A stretch of DNA of 64,000 nucleotides. Origin: Streptomyces sp. V3I8 (GTDB taxonomy: Bacteria > Actinomycetota > Actinomycetes > Streptomycetales > Streptomycetaceae). The notes under the pieces are model-generated. The model saw only the letters and a program-made list of their open reading frames with translations. It was not told the origin of the DNA and did not search any database. The stretch covers positions 8,246,001-8,310,000 of the forward strand of contig NZ_JAUSZL010000002.1 in the NCBI RefSeq assembly GCF_030817535.1. The letters run 5' to 3'. The position numbers were made by a program, and so were the translations under genes. This document shows, piece after piece, positions 28,816-38,968 of the stretch (position 1 is the first letter of the stretch; every line of letters starts with the position of its first letter).

Positions 28816-30033
28816 GTGAAGATCGCCTGTGTCGGCGGCGGCCCCGCCGGCCTGTACCTCTCGATCCTGATGAAGTGTCAGGACCCGGACCACGAGATCA
28901 CGGTCCACGAACGCAACCCGGCCGGTTCGACGTACGGCTGGGGGGTGACGTACTGGGGGAGCCTGCTGGAGGAACTGGAGGCCGGGGATCCCGAGTCGGC
29001 GTGTGCCGTACGGGAGAACTCGGTCCGCTGGAGCGACGGTGTCGCGCACGTCGGCGACCGTACGACCACGCACCACGGCGACGAGGGCTTCGGCATCGGC
29101 CGCGGCCGGCTGCTGGACATTCTCGCCGGCCGGGCCCGCTCCCTCGGCGTGCGCGTCGAGTTCGAGGACGAGATCGCCGCCGGGGCCGCACTGCCCGACG
29201 CCGACCTCGTCGTCGCCTGCGACGGTGTCCGCAGCGGGGTCCGCGAACGCTACGCGGAGCACTTCGGCACCGACGTCGCACTCGGCCGGAACACCTACAT
29301 CTGGCTGGGCACCACGAAGGTCTTCGACGCCTTCACCTTCGCCTTCGTGGAGACACCGCACGGCTGGATCTGGTGCTACGCCTACGGGTTCAGCGAGGAC
29401 CGCAGCACCTGCGTCGTCGAGTGCTCGCCCGAGACATGGAGGGGCCTCGGCCTCGACCGGGCCGACGAGGCCGAAGGACTGGTCCTCCTCGAACAGCTCT
29501 TCGTCAAGCTGCTGGATGGCCACCGGCTGATCGGCCGGGCGACCGCGGGCGGCAGCGCGCAGTGGCTGCACTTCCGCACCCTGACCAACCGGAGCTGGTC
29601 CCACGGCAACGTCGTCCTGCTCGGCGACGCCGCCCACACCACCCACTACTCCATCGGGGCGGGCACCACCCTCGCGCTGGAGGACGCCATCGCCCTGGCC
29701 GGCGCCCTGCGTACGCGATCGGGGGACGGGCCGGCCGGACTCGCCCCGGCGCTCGCCGCGTACGAGAGCGAACGCAGGTCGGCGCTGCTGTCCGTGCAGA
29801 GCGCGGCCCGCCACAGCGCCCAGTGGTACGAGAACCTGCCGCGCTACATCACCCTGCCCCCGGCGCAGATGTTCGCGCTCCTGGGCCAGCGGCACTCACC
29901 GCTGCTGCCGTATGTGCCGCCGCAGCTCTACTACCGGATCGACCGCGCGGCGGGACGGCTCGAGTCCCTGCGCAGGCTCAAGCGCTGGCTGGGCCCCAGG
30001 GTGGCACGGACCCTGCACGGAACGAAGAACTGA
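28816..30033 (+). CDS. FAD-dependent aromatic monooxygenase
   Basis: About 405 aa. N-terminal FAD motif VKIACVGGGPAGLYLSILMK, then HERNPAGSTYGWGVTYW, a DG-type motif (VVACDGVRSGVRE) and the FAD/ribityl-contacting GDAAHTTHYSIGAGTTLALEDAIALA. The overall pattern is that of salicyloyl-CoA/anthraniloyl-CoA 5-hydroxylase-like and related tryptophan-derivative hydroxylases rather than UbiH. Uses NAD(P)H and O2 to hydroxylate an aromatic ring in the cytoplasm. GTG 28816 is favoured by GGGA 7 nt upstream; GTG 28810 is possible. No CoA ligase or pathway genes adjacent, so the substrate is open. Confidence 0.85.
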   Translation: MKIACVGGGPAGLYLSILMKCQDPDHEITVHERNPAGSTYGWGVTYWGSLLEELEAGDPESACAVRENSVRWSDGVAHVGDRTTTHHGDEGFGIGRGRLLDILAGRARSLGVRVEFEDEIAAGAALPDADLVVACDGVRSGVRERYAEHFGTDVALGRNTYIWLGTTKVFDAFTFAFVETPHGWIWCYAYGFSEDRSTCVVECSPETWRGLGLDRADEAEGLVLLEQLFVKLLDGHRLIGRATAGGSAQWLHFRTLTNRSWSHGNVVLLGDAAHTTHYSIGAGTTLALEDAIALAGALRTRSGDGPAGLAPALAAYESERRSALLSVQSAARHSAQWYENLPRYITLPPAQMFALLGQRHSPLLPYVPPQLYYRIDRAAGRLESLRRLKRWLGPRVARTLHGTKN

Positions 30034-30112
30034 TGATTCGTCAACAAACGGTGCGAACGGCGGGAAAGGCGGTGTTGCCGACGGGCCGGGAGATGCGCGA
30101 GCGTGCTGCGTC

Positions 30113-33100
30113 ATGGACCGAGACCGGGGCGACGCCGCCCCTTCCCCCTCCCGCCGCCGGCTCCTCGCGGCCGCGGGCGCCGCGGGCGCCGTCACCGCCC
30201 TCGGCGTCGCACCCGCGTCCGCCCGGCCGTCCGCCGGCCTCACCCTGTCCTTCACCGCGGCCACCAACGGTTCGGCGACCCTCGCGCCGGGCGGGGACCG
30301 GCTGGTCGCCGAGATCCAGAACGTCCTGTGGTCGATCCCGCGCACCGGGGGCCGGGCCGTCCCCCTCACCCCGGCCGGTCTCGAACCCAACCGGCCGGTG
30401 TACGCGCCGGACGGCGGCCTCATCGCCTTCTGCGCCTACCGGGGCGGCGGCTTCCACCTCTGGACGGCGCGGCCCGACGGATCGGACGTACGCCGGCGCA
30501 CCGACGGGCCCTTCGACGACCGCGGCCCGGCCTGGTCGCCCGACGGCACCCGTATCGCCTTCGCCTCCGAGCGCGGCGGCGACCCGGTGGCCGGCAGCCC
30601 GTACCGCATCCACGTACTGGACCTGCGCACCGGCGGCATCGCCCGGCTGACCGGACTGCCCGGTCAGGCGGGCCCCCTGCAGGACGGTCCCTGGGAGGAC
30701 TTCGACCCCGCCTGGTCGCCCGACGGGAAGCGGATCCTCTTCGTACGCGCGAAGGGCGTCACCACCGCCACCGGGACCGGTGTCGAGGCCCGTACCGTCG
30801 CCGCCGTCCCCGCCGGGGGAACCGGCCCCGTCGTCGTGGAGCACACCGACACCACGTCCGCACAGATCATGACGCCCGCCCCCGCGCCGGACGGCCGCCT
30901 GGCGTATCTGCGGACCACCGCGCCGCCGCACGGCACCTGCACGCTCGTCGTCGACGGTGAGCCCGTCGCCGTCGCCGGGGACGTCGCGCCGGTGCCGCCC
31001 CGCTGGACGGCGGCCGGGGAGCTCCTGCTGACCGTCGACGGCCACTTCACCCTCGTACGGCCGCAGGAGCCGGCGCGGAGCGAGGTCGTCCCCTTCGAGG
31101 GCGTGCTGCCCGTGGACCGGCCGCACTACACGGTCAAGGAGTACGACCTGGGTCAGGGGCGCGCCCGCCCGGTCCGCGGCATCCACCTGCCCGCGCTGTC
31201 GCCCGACGGCCGGCACATCGCCTTCGCCGCCCTCAACTCGCTCTGGCTGGCCGGTACTTCGGGTGGCACGGCACCGCGGCCGCTGCGCCGGGCCGCGCCC
31301 ACGCAGTACCTCATGGGGCCGTCGTGGTCGCGCGACGGACGCACCCTGCTGTACGCGGACGACCGGGACGGCCTGCTCGGGGTGTACCGGCTGGATCCGG
31401 TCACCGGCGAGGAGAGCGCACTCGCCACCGGCGGACGGGTCCATCCCGCGCTCTCACCCGACGGGACCGCGCCTCGCCTGTCTGGACCTGACCGGGCGGC
31501 TCGTCGTCCGCGACCTCGCGAGCGGCGCGGAGGAGGTGCTCGCGACCCCGATGGGCGGGGGCGGGCTGCCCGGGCGGCCCAGCTGGTCGCCCGACGGCCG
31601 CCACCTCGCGCTGTGCGACCGCAACCGGCTCAACCTCCGCTTCCGGGAGGGCTACAACCTCGTCCGGGTCGTCGACACCACGACCGGGCGGGACCGGCTG
31701 CACGCGGTGGCGCCGCACGTCCCGATCGCCGACCGCTACGACTCGGGACCCGTCTGGTCGCCCGACGGCCGCTGGCTGGCGGTGATCGTCGAGTCCGCGC
31801 TCTGCCTGCTGCCCGTCGCGCCCGACGGCACCCCGCGGGGTGCCCTGCGCACCCTCACCACCGAACCGGCCGACCACCCCTCCTGGTCCGGCGACTCCCG
31901 GACCCTGCTGTACCTCTCCGGAGCCTGCCTGCGGCTGATCGGCGTGGACGGCGGCAGGGCGCGTACCGTGCGCGTGCCGCTCGACCGGCGCAGTCCCGTG
32001 CCCGCCGACACCGTGGTGCACGCCGGCCGCCTCTGGGACGGCACCGGCGAGTCCGTGCGGGACGACGTCGACATCGTCGTGCGCGGGGGGCGGGTGACCG
32101 CCGTCGAGCCGCACCGGCGCCGCGCGGCACTGACCCGGATCGACGCCTCCGGGCAGACCGTCGTGCCCGGGCTGTGGGACGCCCACACCCACCCGTGGCA
32201 GGTGACCTACGGCGGCCGTCAGACGGTCGGCCAGCTCACCTACGGCATCACGACCGCCGTGTCCCTGGGGGGATTCGCCTACGAACAGGCCCGTATCCGC
32301 GAGGCGGTCGCCGCCGGGCGGCTCGCCGGACCGCGGCTGCTGACCACCGGCGAACTCCTCGACGGCTCCCGGGTCGCGTACAGCATGGGCCGTGCCCACC
32401 GGACCAGGGCCGGGCTGCGGCGTTCGCTGGAGCGGGGCGCCGCACTGGACTGGGACTTCGTGAAGACCTATGTGAGGGCGCCGGGCTGGGTGATGGAGGA
32501 GGCCGCGCGCTTCGCGCACGAGCGGCTCGGCGTGCGCTCGGGCAGCCACCTGCTGTCCCCCGGCGTACAACTGGGACAGGACCTGACGACCCATCTGCAG
32601 GCCACCCAGCGGGGCGAGTTCGGGCACGCGACCACCGCTTCGGGGCGCGCCCACCAGGACGTGCTGGAGATCTACACCGCGCGGGGCGTCGGCTTCGGCC
32701 TCATCGCCACCCCGTTCACCTCGGCGCCCCTCCTGGGCGCCGATCCCTCACTCGCCGACGATCCCCGGGTGACCACCGTGATGCCGCCCTGGGACGCCGC
32801 CCTCGTCCGCCAGGGGGCGGGCGTGCCGCCGAGCCCGGCCCAACTGGCGGCCCTGGACACGGAGACCGGTGTCTACCGGCGGATCCTGGCCGAAGGAGGC
32901 TGTGTCGCCCTCGGTACCGACCAGCCGCTCGTCCCCGTCGGCCTCTCCCTGCACCTCGGTCTGCGCGCGCTGCACCGGGGCGGGCTGTCCCCGGCCGAGG
33001 CCCTGCGTACGGTGACCGTGCTGCCGGCCCGGCTCTTCGACCTGGACGACGACCTGGGCACGGTCCGGCCGGGCAGGCTCGCCGACCTGACCGTGGTGGA

Positions 33101-33317
33101 CGGCGACCCCTTCACGGACTTCGACACACTCGTGCGTACGGCCGCCGTGCTGCGGGGCGGGGTCCCGTACACGACCGACGATCTCGTGGCGGCGTACCAG
33201 CCCGTGTCCCCGGGCCGCACGCGCCGGGCGGCGGACGAGAGCGACTGGCTCGCGGTGGGACGGCTGATGCGGCAGGAGGGGTGCTGCGACACGGGCGCCT
33301 GGGACGCGGACGGCTGA
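30113..33317 (+). pseudogene. Exported TolB-like propeller/amidohydrolase, frameshifted
   Basis: About 1068 codons in two frames. The first part has a twin-arginine signal (SRRRLLAAAGAAGAV) and repeated WD40-like/TolB blades (WSPDGTRIAFAS, WSPDGKRILFVR, LSPDGRHIAFAA, WSRDGRTLLYAD). At 31467-31468 one extra C (GGGACCGCG instead of GGGACGCG) shifts the frame. The second frame continues perfectly in blade style (RLACLDLTGRLVVRD) and then carries an amidohydrolase domain (VVPGLWDAHTHPW, KTYVRAPGW, GTDQPLVPVG, LDDDLGTVRPGRLADLTV). A sequencing error, phase variation or a real pseudogene are all possible. The family is likely an extracytoplasmic peptidase/hydrolase of unknown substrate. Confidence 0.85.
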
Positions 33318-33924
33318 GGCACCGTACGCTCGGGGCGCCCGCTCGACGGACCAACCGGTCGGTAAGGCAAGCGGGTTGGAACCGGATCGTCCGCAAAACG
33401 CCAGGAGCGTCGCCCGGCTCGACAACACCGATCGTGCGCCGGCGCAACTAATGTGACGAAACAAGGCCACAGGGGCACCGCCCCGGGATACGCTGCCCCG
33501 CGCACCCCGCGTTCGAGTCCGTGCACGTGGGGGGCCGGTCATCCCGGCCTGCTCGTGTGCGGGTCCGACAACGCCCCGACGCGAGAGACATACCGTCCGG
33601 TCTGACGCTCCACCCCCTCGCCGTGACCCGGTGAACCCCAGTCCATCCCCGGAAGGCTCCACGCGACCGGGTACCGATCAATCCAGGCGTCCGCCTCCGG
33701 CCCGTACGCGCAGTGCGGTCTGCGGGACGCGTCGCCCCGAACCCCCGTCAGGGCAGCCTCGGCTCGAACTCGGCACCGAACACGACGCACCACGGGCCCC
33801 GCCAGGACCCGTGCGCCGCGGACGGCTCCATCCCGGCCCGCCGGTCCGGCCGGGGCCGGACGTCCCGCGGGTGCCCGCCCGGCCGCCGAGTTCCACCGAA
33901 CTGCCTTTCATCCAGTGAGGAACC
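33318..33924. other. 607-bp region upstream of the sugar-binding lipoprotein
   Basis: No open frame with a believable start, domain or signal peptide is present on either strand. It is less strongly coding-like than its neighbours. It should contain the promoter of the lipoprotein gene, but no consensus -10/-35 pair stands out. Confidence 0.4.
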
Positions 33925-35022
33925 ATGAGCATGCGCGCCCGCACCACCGTAGCTGCGGCCATTTCGACGGTCCTGTCCCTCTCCCTCACCGCGTGCGGTG
34001 GAGACTCCGGCACAGGCAGCGACGGAAAGGCCGCGTCCGTGGGTATCGCCATGCCCACCAAAACGTCCCAGCGGTGGCTCAACGACGGCCAGAACATGGT
34101 CGACGAGCTCAAGGGGTTCGGCTACACCACCACCCTCAAGTACGCCGACAACGACCCGAAGAACCAGGTCGCACAGGTGGAAGCCATGATCGACAGTGGC
34201 GTCGACGCCCTGGTGATCGCCTCGGTGGACGGCAAGGCGTTCACCGACGTCCTGGCGAAGGCGGAATCGGCCGACATACCGGTGATCTCCTACGACCGGC
34301 TGATCCTCGGCACCCCGAACGTCGCCTACTACGCGAGCTTCGACAACGTGAAGGTCGGCACCCTGCAGGCCGACTTCATCACGGAGGGCCTCGGGCTCGT
34401 CAACGGCAGCGGGAAGGGCCCGTTCACCGTCGAACTCTTCGCGGGCTCCCCCGACGACAACAACACGCGCTACTTCTACAACGCCGCCATGGAGGTCCTG
34501 GAGCCGTACATCCAGAGCGGTGACCTGATCGTCAGATCCGGCGAGACCGAGATGAACGAGGTCACCACCCCGCGCTGGGACGGCCCCACGGCGGAGAAGC
34601 GCATGAACAAGCTGCTCGACTCCGAGTACGCAGACCAGGACATCGACGCGGTCCTGTCCCCGTACGACGGTATGTCGATCAGCATCATCAAGGCGTTGAA
34701 GGAGCACGGCTACGGCACCGCGGGCAAGCCGCTGCCCATCGTGACCGGGCAGGACGCCGAGGTGCCCTCGGTAAAGTCGATCATGGACAACCAGCAGTCG
34801 CAGACCGTCTACAAGGACACCCGCGAACTGGCCCTGGTCACCGCGTACATGGTCAACTCCGTGGTGCACGGCAAGAAGCCGGCGCTGAACGACCTCAGGA
34901 CGTACAACAACGGGAAGAAGGTCGTTCCCGCCTACCTCCTGGAGCCCGTGAGCGTCGACAAGGCCAACTACGAGCAGGTGCTGGTCGATTCGGGCTACAT
35001 CAAGAAGAGCGACCTGAAGTAG
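33925..35022 (+). CDS. ChvE/XylF-like sugar-binding lipoprotein (ABC, orphan)
   Basis: 365 aa. Lipobox LSLTACGG shows a membrane-anchored exported lipoprotein. Periplasmic-binding type 1 domain: VGIAMPTKTSQRWLNDGQNM, DSGVDALVIASVDGKAF, PVISYDRLILGTPNV, ELFAGSPDDNN, VTGQDAEVPSVKSIM. This is the ChvE multiple-monosaccharide-binding group (galactose, xylose, arabinose). No ATPase or permease gene is next to it, unlike the usual operon. It may serve a transporter elsewhere or act as a sensor. GAGGA before ATG. Followed by a strong terminator. Confidence 0.88.
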   Translation: MSMRARTTVAAAISTVLSLSLTACGGDSGTGSDGKAASVGIAMPTKTSQRWLNDGQNMVDELKGFGYTTTLKYADNDPKNQVAQVEAMIDSGVDALVIASVDGKAFTDVLAKAESADIPVISYDRLILGTPNVAYYASFDNVKVGTLQADFITEGLGLVNGSGKGPFTVELFAGSPDDNNTRYFYNAAMEVLEPYIQSGDLIVRSGETEMNEVTTPRWDGPTAEKRMNKLLDSEYADQDIDAVLSPYDGMSISIIKALKEHGYGTAGKPLPIVTGQDAEVPSVKSIMDNQQSQTVYKDTRELALVTAYMVNSVVHGKKPALNDLRTYNNGKKVVPAYLLEPVSVDKANYEQVLVDSGYIKKSDLK

Positions 35023-35032
35023 GGCGTGCGAA

Positions 35033-35070
35033 GGGGCGGGGCGGGGAGGTCGCTCTCCCCGCCCCGCCCT
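35033..35070. terminator. Perfect GC-rich terminator hairpin
   Basis: Arms GGGCGGGGCGGGGA and TCCCCGCCCCGCCC (14 bp, loop 8 nt), 11 bp after the lipoprotein stop. Lies between convergent genes, so likely bidirectional. Confidence 0.8.
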
Positions 35071-35096
35071 CGTTCATGCGGGGGTCGCGGGCGGTG

Positions 35097-36532
<1,436 letters not shown>

Positions 36533-37225
36533 ATGGTCTCTTCCTCAGGAATCGGCCCGTCCGCCGGCTCCACCCCCGAGCCTTCCGGAGTACCGGAGAG
36601 CGGTTCCGCCGCGGCGCCTTCCGCGAGCCCCGCAGGACGGGGGCGGGTCCGCCTGCGCCGTGCCGCGGTGATGGCGGTTCCTGCCACCGTGATCGCCGCG
36701 GGCCTCATGATCCTCACCGCCCAGGGGGCCCTGGGTGTGCAGTTCGCGATATCCGGTATGCCGTTCACGGTCACCGCGACCAACCTCGACGGTGAGGGCT
36801 TCGCGCAGTTCGGCGGCCTCGACCAGATGGCCGAGGGCAGCCCCAACGAGGGCGACACCGGGGGGCAGGTCCTGGTGGTGGTCTCCGCGATCAAGAAGGC
36901 GACCCTGGAGAAGCTCTGCCAGAGTGTCGACCTCGGTGGCACGAACCTGCTCATCAGGGCCGGGGAGGGGAAGGAGAAGGTCTCCGCGACCAACCTCACC
37001 ACCGACTCCACCGAACTGTCGGGCAACGCGGCCTTCAACAACATCGAGATCGGCAACGACGCCAGCACGCTCGACAAGTCCCACGCGCGGGGCCCGAAGG
37101 GCGTCTTCAGTCAGCAGGCCGACACCGTCCACATCGGCAACCTGCGGCAGACCAACTACGCCACCACGGCGGCGGTGTTCAAGCTCCCCGGCCTGAAGCT
37201 GAGCTTCAGCGACCAGGGCTGCTGA
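36533..37225 (+). CDS. DUF6230 family membrane-anchored protein
   Basis: 230 aa. A disordered Pro/Ser/Gly N-terminus and a basic segment (RGRVRLRRAAV) are followed by one membrane helix (VIAAGLMILTAQGALG) and an extracytoplasmic beta domain with VQFAISGMPFTVTATNLDG, AIKKATLEKLCQSVDLG and FKLPGLKLSFSDQGC. This is a Streptomyces-specific family of unknown function, normally paired with DUF6114. Start at 36533 has GGGAG 7 nt upstream. Stop and the next start overlap as TGATG. Confidence 0.85.
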   Translation: MVSSSGIGPSAGSTPEPSGVPESGSAAAPSASPAGRGRVRLRRAAVMAVPATVIAAGLMILTAQGALGVQFAISGMPFTVTATNLDGEGFAQFGGLDQMAEGSPNEGDTGGQVLVVVSAIKKATLEKLCQSVDLGGTNLLIRAGEGKEKVSATNLTTDSTELSGNAAFNNIEIGNDASTLDKSHARGPKGVFSQQADTVHIGNLRQTNYATTAAVFKLPGLKLSFSDQGC

Positions 37226-37632
37226 TGGACGCCTTCCGGCGCTGGCGTGCGGCCCGTCCGTTCTGGGGCGGGCTGCTGCTCACCCTGGGCGGGGCGGAGA
37301 TCCTGCTGACGGAGAAGGCGTCGCTGAAGGTCGTCATGCACATCGGCGTGCAGGGCGTGGCGGGCTACCTCCTGCCGCTCATGATGGTGATCTGCGGGCT
37401 GCTGGTCCTCTTCAACCCCGCACAGCGCCTCTTCTACTCGATCCTCGGGGTCCTGGTCTCCCTGGGCACCTGGCTCACCTCGAACCTGGGCGGTTTCCTC
37501 ATCGGTCTCCTCCTCGGTGTCGTCGGCAGCTGCCTCACCTTCGGCTGGCTGCCGGACCAGGAGCCGCGGGCCGCCCGTTCATGGCGCCGCCGCAGCCGGC
37601 GCGAGCACCGGGAGCCGGTGGCCCGACCGTGA
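37225..37632 (+). CDS. DUF6114 family membrane protein
   Basis: 135 aa. Four hydrophobic stretches (FWGGLLLTLGGAEIL, GYLLPLMMVICGLLVLF, LFYSILGVLVSLGTWLTS, GGFLIGLLLGVVGSCLTFGWL) and an arginine-rich cytoplasmic tail. Translationally coupled to the DUF6230 gene (TGATG). The two conserved partners probably form a membrane complex; function unknown. Confidence 0.85.
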   Translation: MDAFRRWRAARPFWGGLLLTLGGAEILLTEKASLKVVMHIGVQGVAGYLLPLMMVICGLLVLFNPAQRLFYSILGVLVSLGTWLTSNLGGFLIGLLLGVVGSCLTFGWLPDQEPRAARSWRRRSRREHREPVARP

Positions 37633-37637
37633 CACGC

Positions 37638-37665
37638 CGGGGGCGTCACCGAGGTGGCGCCCCCG
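37638..37665. terminator. Terminator hairpin after DUF6114
   Basis: CGGGGGCGTCACC / GGTGGCGCCCCCG: 13-bp stem with one U-G pair and a tight loop, a few bases after the DUF6114 stop codon. Precedes the 8-bp tandem repeat array. Confidence 0.6.
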
Positions 37666-37703
37666 CGGTCACCGCACGCGGCCCGGCCCGGTGATCCGAT
37701 CGC

Positions 37704-37767
37704 CACGTCGTCACGTCGTCACGTCGCCAGGTCGTCAGGTCGTCAGGTCGTCAGGTCGTCAGGTCAT
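37704..37767. repeat. Eight-copy 8-bp tandem repeat
   Basis: Units CACGTCGT (x2), CACGTCGC, CAGGTCGT (x4), CAGGTCAT run head to tail between two convergent genes. The last unit overlaps the EamA stop codon. Not CRISPR: no unique spacers. Likely replication slippage; copy number may vary among strains. Confidence 0.85.
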
Positions 37768-38639
37768 CCGAGTGTCAGCAGGACCACCGCGCCCGCGGCG
37801 GCCAGCAGTCCCGCCGTCTGCCGCCGGTTCACCTTCTCGTTCAGCAGGGTGAGTCCCAGCACCGTCGGGATCGCCGGGTACAGCGAGGCCAGGACGACGG
37901 CGAGGGCGAGCATCTGCCGGTGGGCCGCCGCCAGGTAGAGCGCGAGCGCGAGGGCGGCGCCCGCACCGACGGCCATCGCCCGAACGCACAGGCCCTTCGG
38001 CCGAACGCACAGGCCCCTCGGCCGAGCGAGCGGACCCGCCGGCTGCCGGACCCCGGACAGCCACCGCCAGGCGCTCGGCAGCAGCAGGACGACGGCGGCC
38101 ACCCGTCCCGCGGCTACGGGCCACATCCCGCTCCCGGCGCCGGCCTGCGCCAGGCCGATGTACTGCACGGCCACGCCCAGACTCGCCGGCAGCCCGTCCG
38201 CGGCGGCCCGGCCCGTGTCCGTCCCGCGCCCGCCGCCCCGGGACACGCACCACAGCGCGGGCACGGTGACGCAGATGCCCAGCCAGGCCGGGACGCTGGG
38301 CCGGTCGCCCAGGAACCAGACGCCGCACAGCACGGACAGGACCACCCCGGTGACGGCGCTCACCGGGACCACCACGCTCATGGCCCCGCGGCTCAGACCC
38401 CGGTTGAGGAAGAGCATGGCGGCACCGCTGCCCACTCCGGACAGCGCGCCCCACAGCACATCGGCGGACCGCACCGCGTCCGCGGGCACCACCGCCGCGA
38501 CGACGAGTGCCAGCAGCAGACCGCCCACCTGCCCCAGGAAGGAGACGACGGCGTAGTGCGTCCGGCGGGAGAGCAGTCCGCCGGCGAAGTCGACGACGCC
38601 GTAGCAGACCGCCGAGGCCAGTGCGAGGAGAGCGCCCAT
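37764..38639 (-). CDS. EamA/DMT-family transporter
   Basis: 291 aa, about ten membrane helices in two EamA halves (GALLALASAVCYGVVDFAGG... and LASLYPAIPTVLGLTLLNEKVNRRQ with the conserved NE motif). An odd cytoplasmic loop contains a 21-bp duplication giving two RP(R/K)GLCV units. Substrate unknown: amino acids, metabolites or drugs are typical. Confidence 0.88.
   Translation of the reverse strand: MGALLALASAVCYGVVDFAGGLLSRRTHYAVVSFLGQVGGLLLALVVAAVVPADAVRSADVLWGALSGVGSGAAMLFLNRGLSRGAMSVVVPVSAVTGVVLSVLCGVWFLGDRPSVPAWLGICVTVPALWCVSRGGGRGTDTGRAAADGLPASLGVAVQYIGLAQAGAGSGMWPVAAGRVAAVVLLLPSAWRWLSGVRQPAGPLARPRGLCVRPKGLCVRAMAVGAGAALALALYLAAAHRQMLALAVVLASLYPAIPTVLGLTLLNEKVNRRQTAGLLAAAGAVVLLTLG
37981..38022 (-). 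repeat. 21-bp in-frame duplication within the EamA gene
   Basis: CGAACGCACAGGCCCTTCGGC and a near-identical second copy (one change), in frame, adding seven residues to a loop between the two halves. A recent duplication that keeps the reading frame. Confidence 0.75.
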
Positions 38640-38693
38640 CCGGCCCGGGTTCCCACGCGAGGGCGCGTCGACGCCTCCTGGGGCGGCCGGGCG

Positions 38694-38918
38694 TCAGTGG
38701 TCGGAACCGGGGCGCGCGGTGGGGGTGTGCTTGCGGTGGCTGGTGTCGCACCAGGGATAGATGCGGCTGCGCCTGCACGTGCACAGGGCCACGCAGAAAC
38801 GGTCGGAGGTCACGGTCGTGCCGTCCTCCAGCGTGATCTCGACCGGCCCCTCGACGAGCATCGGCCCCTCACGCCGGGCGACGATCCGGCGCGGACGTTC
38901 GGCAGAGGTGTCCGGCAC
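38694..38918 (-). CDS. CDGSH-type iron-sulfur protein (CDTSH variant)
   Basis: 74 aa. CTC-x(8)-CDTSH motif (CTCRRSRIYPWCDTSH) supplies the three Cys and one His ligands of a 2Fe-2S cluster; the usual Gly is replaced by Thr. N-terminal beta-strands (EGPMLVEGPVEITLEDGTTVTSDRFCVALC) are typical. GTG start. Lies 50 bp after an iron-containing redox enzyme, so likely a partner electron carrier. Confidence 0.85.
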   Translation of the reverse strand: MPDTSAERPRRIVARREGPMLVEGPVEITLEDGTTVTSDRFCVALCTCRRSRIYPWCDTSHRKHTPTARPGSDH

Positions 38919-38968
38919 GGCCGGTCACCGCCTTTCTCTCGACTGGCGGAAGGTGGTGCCCGGCGGGG

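Noticed and set aside
37704..37767. CRISPR array
   Set aside because: Units are 8 bp, contiguous, with no unique spacers and no cas genes in the window.
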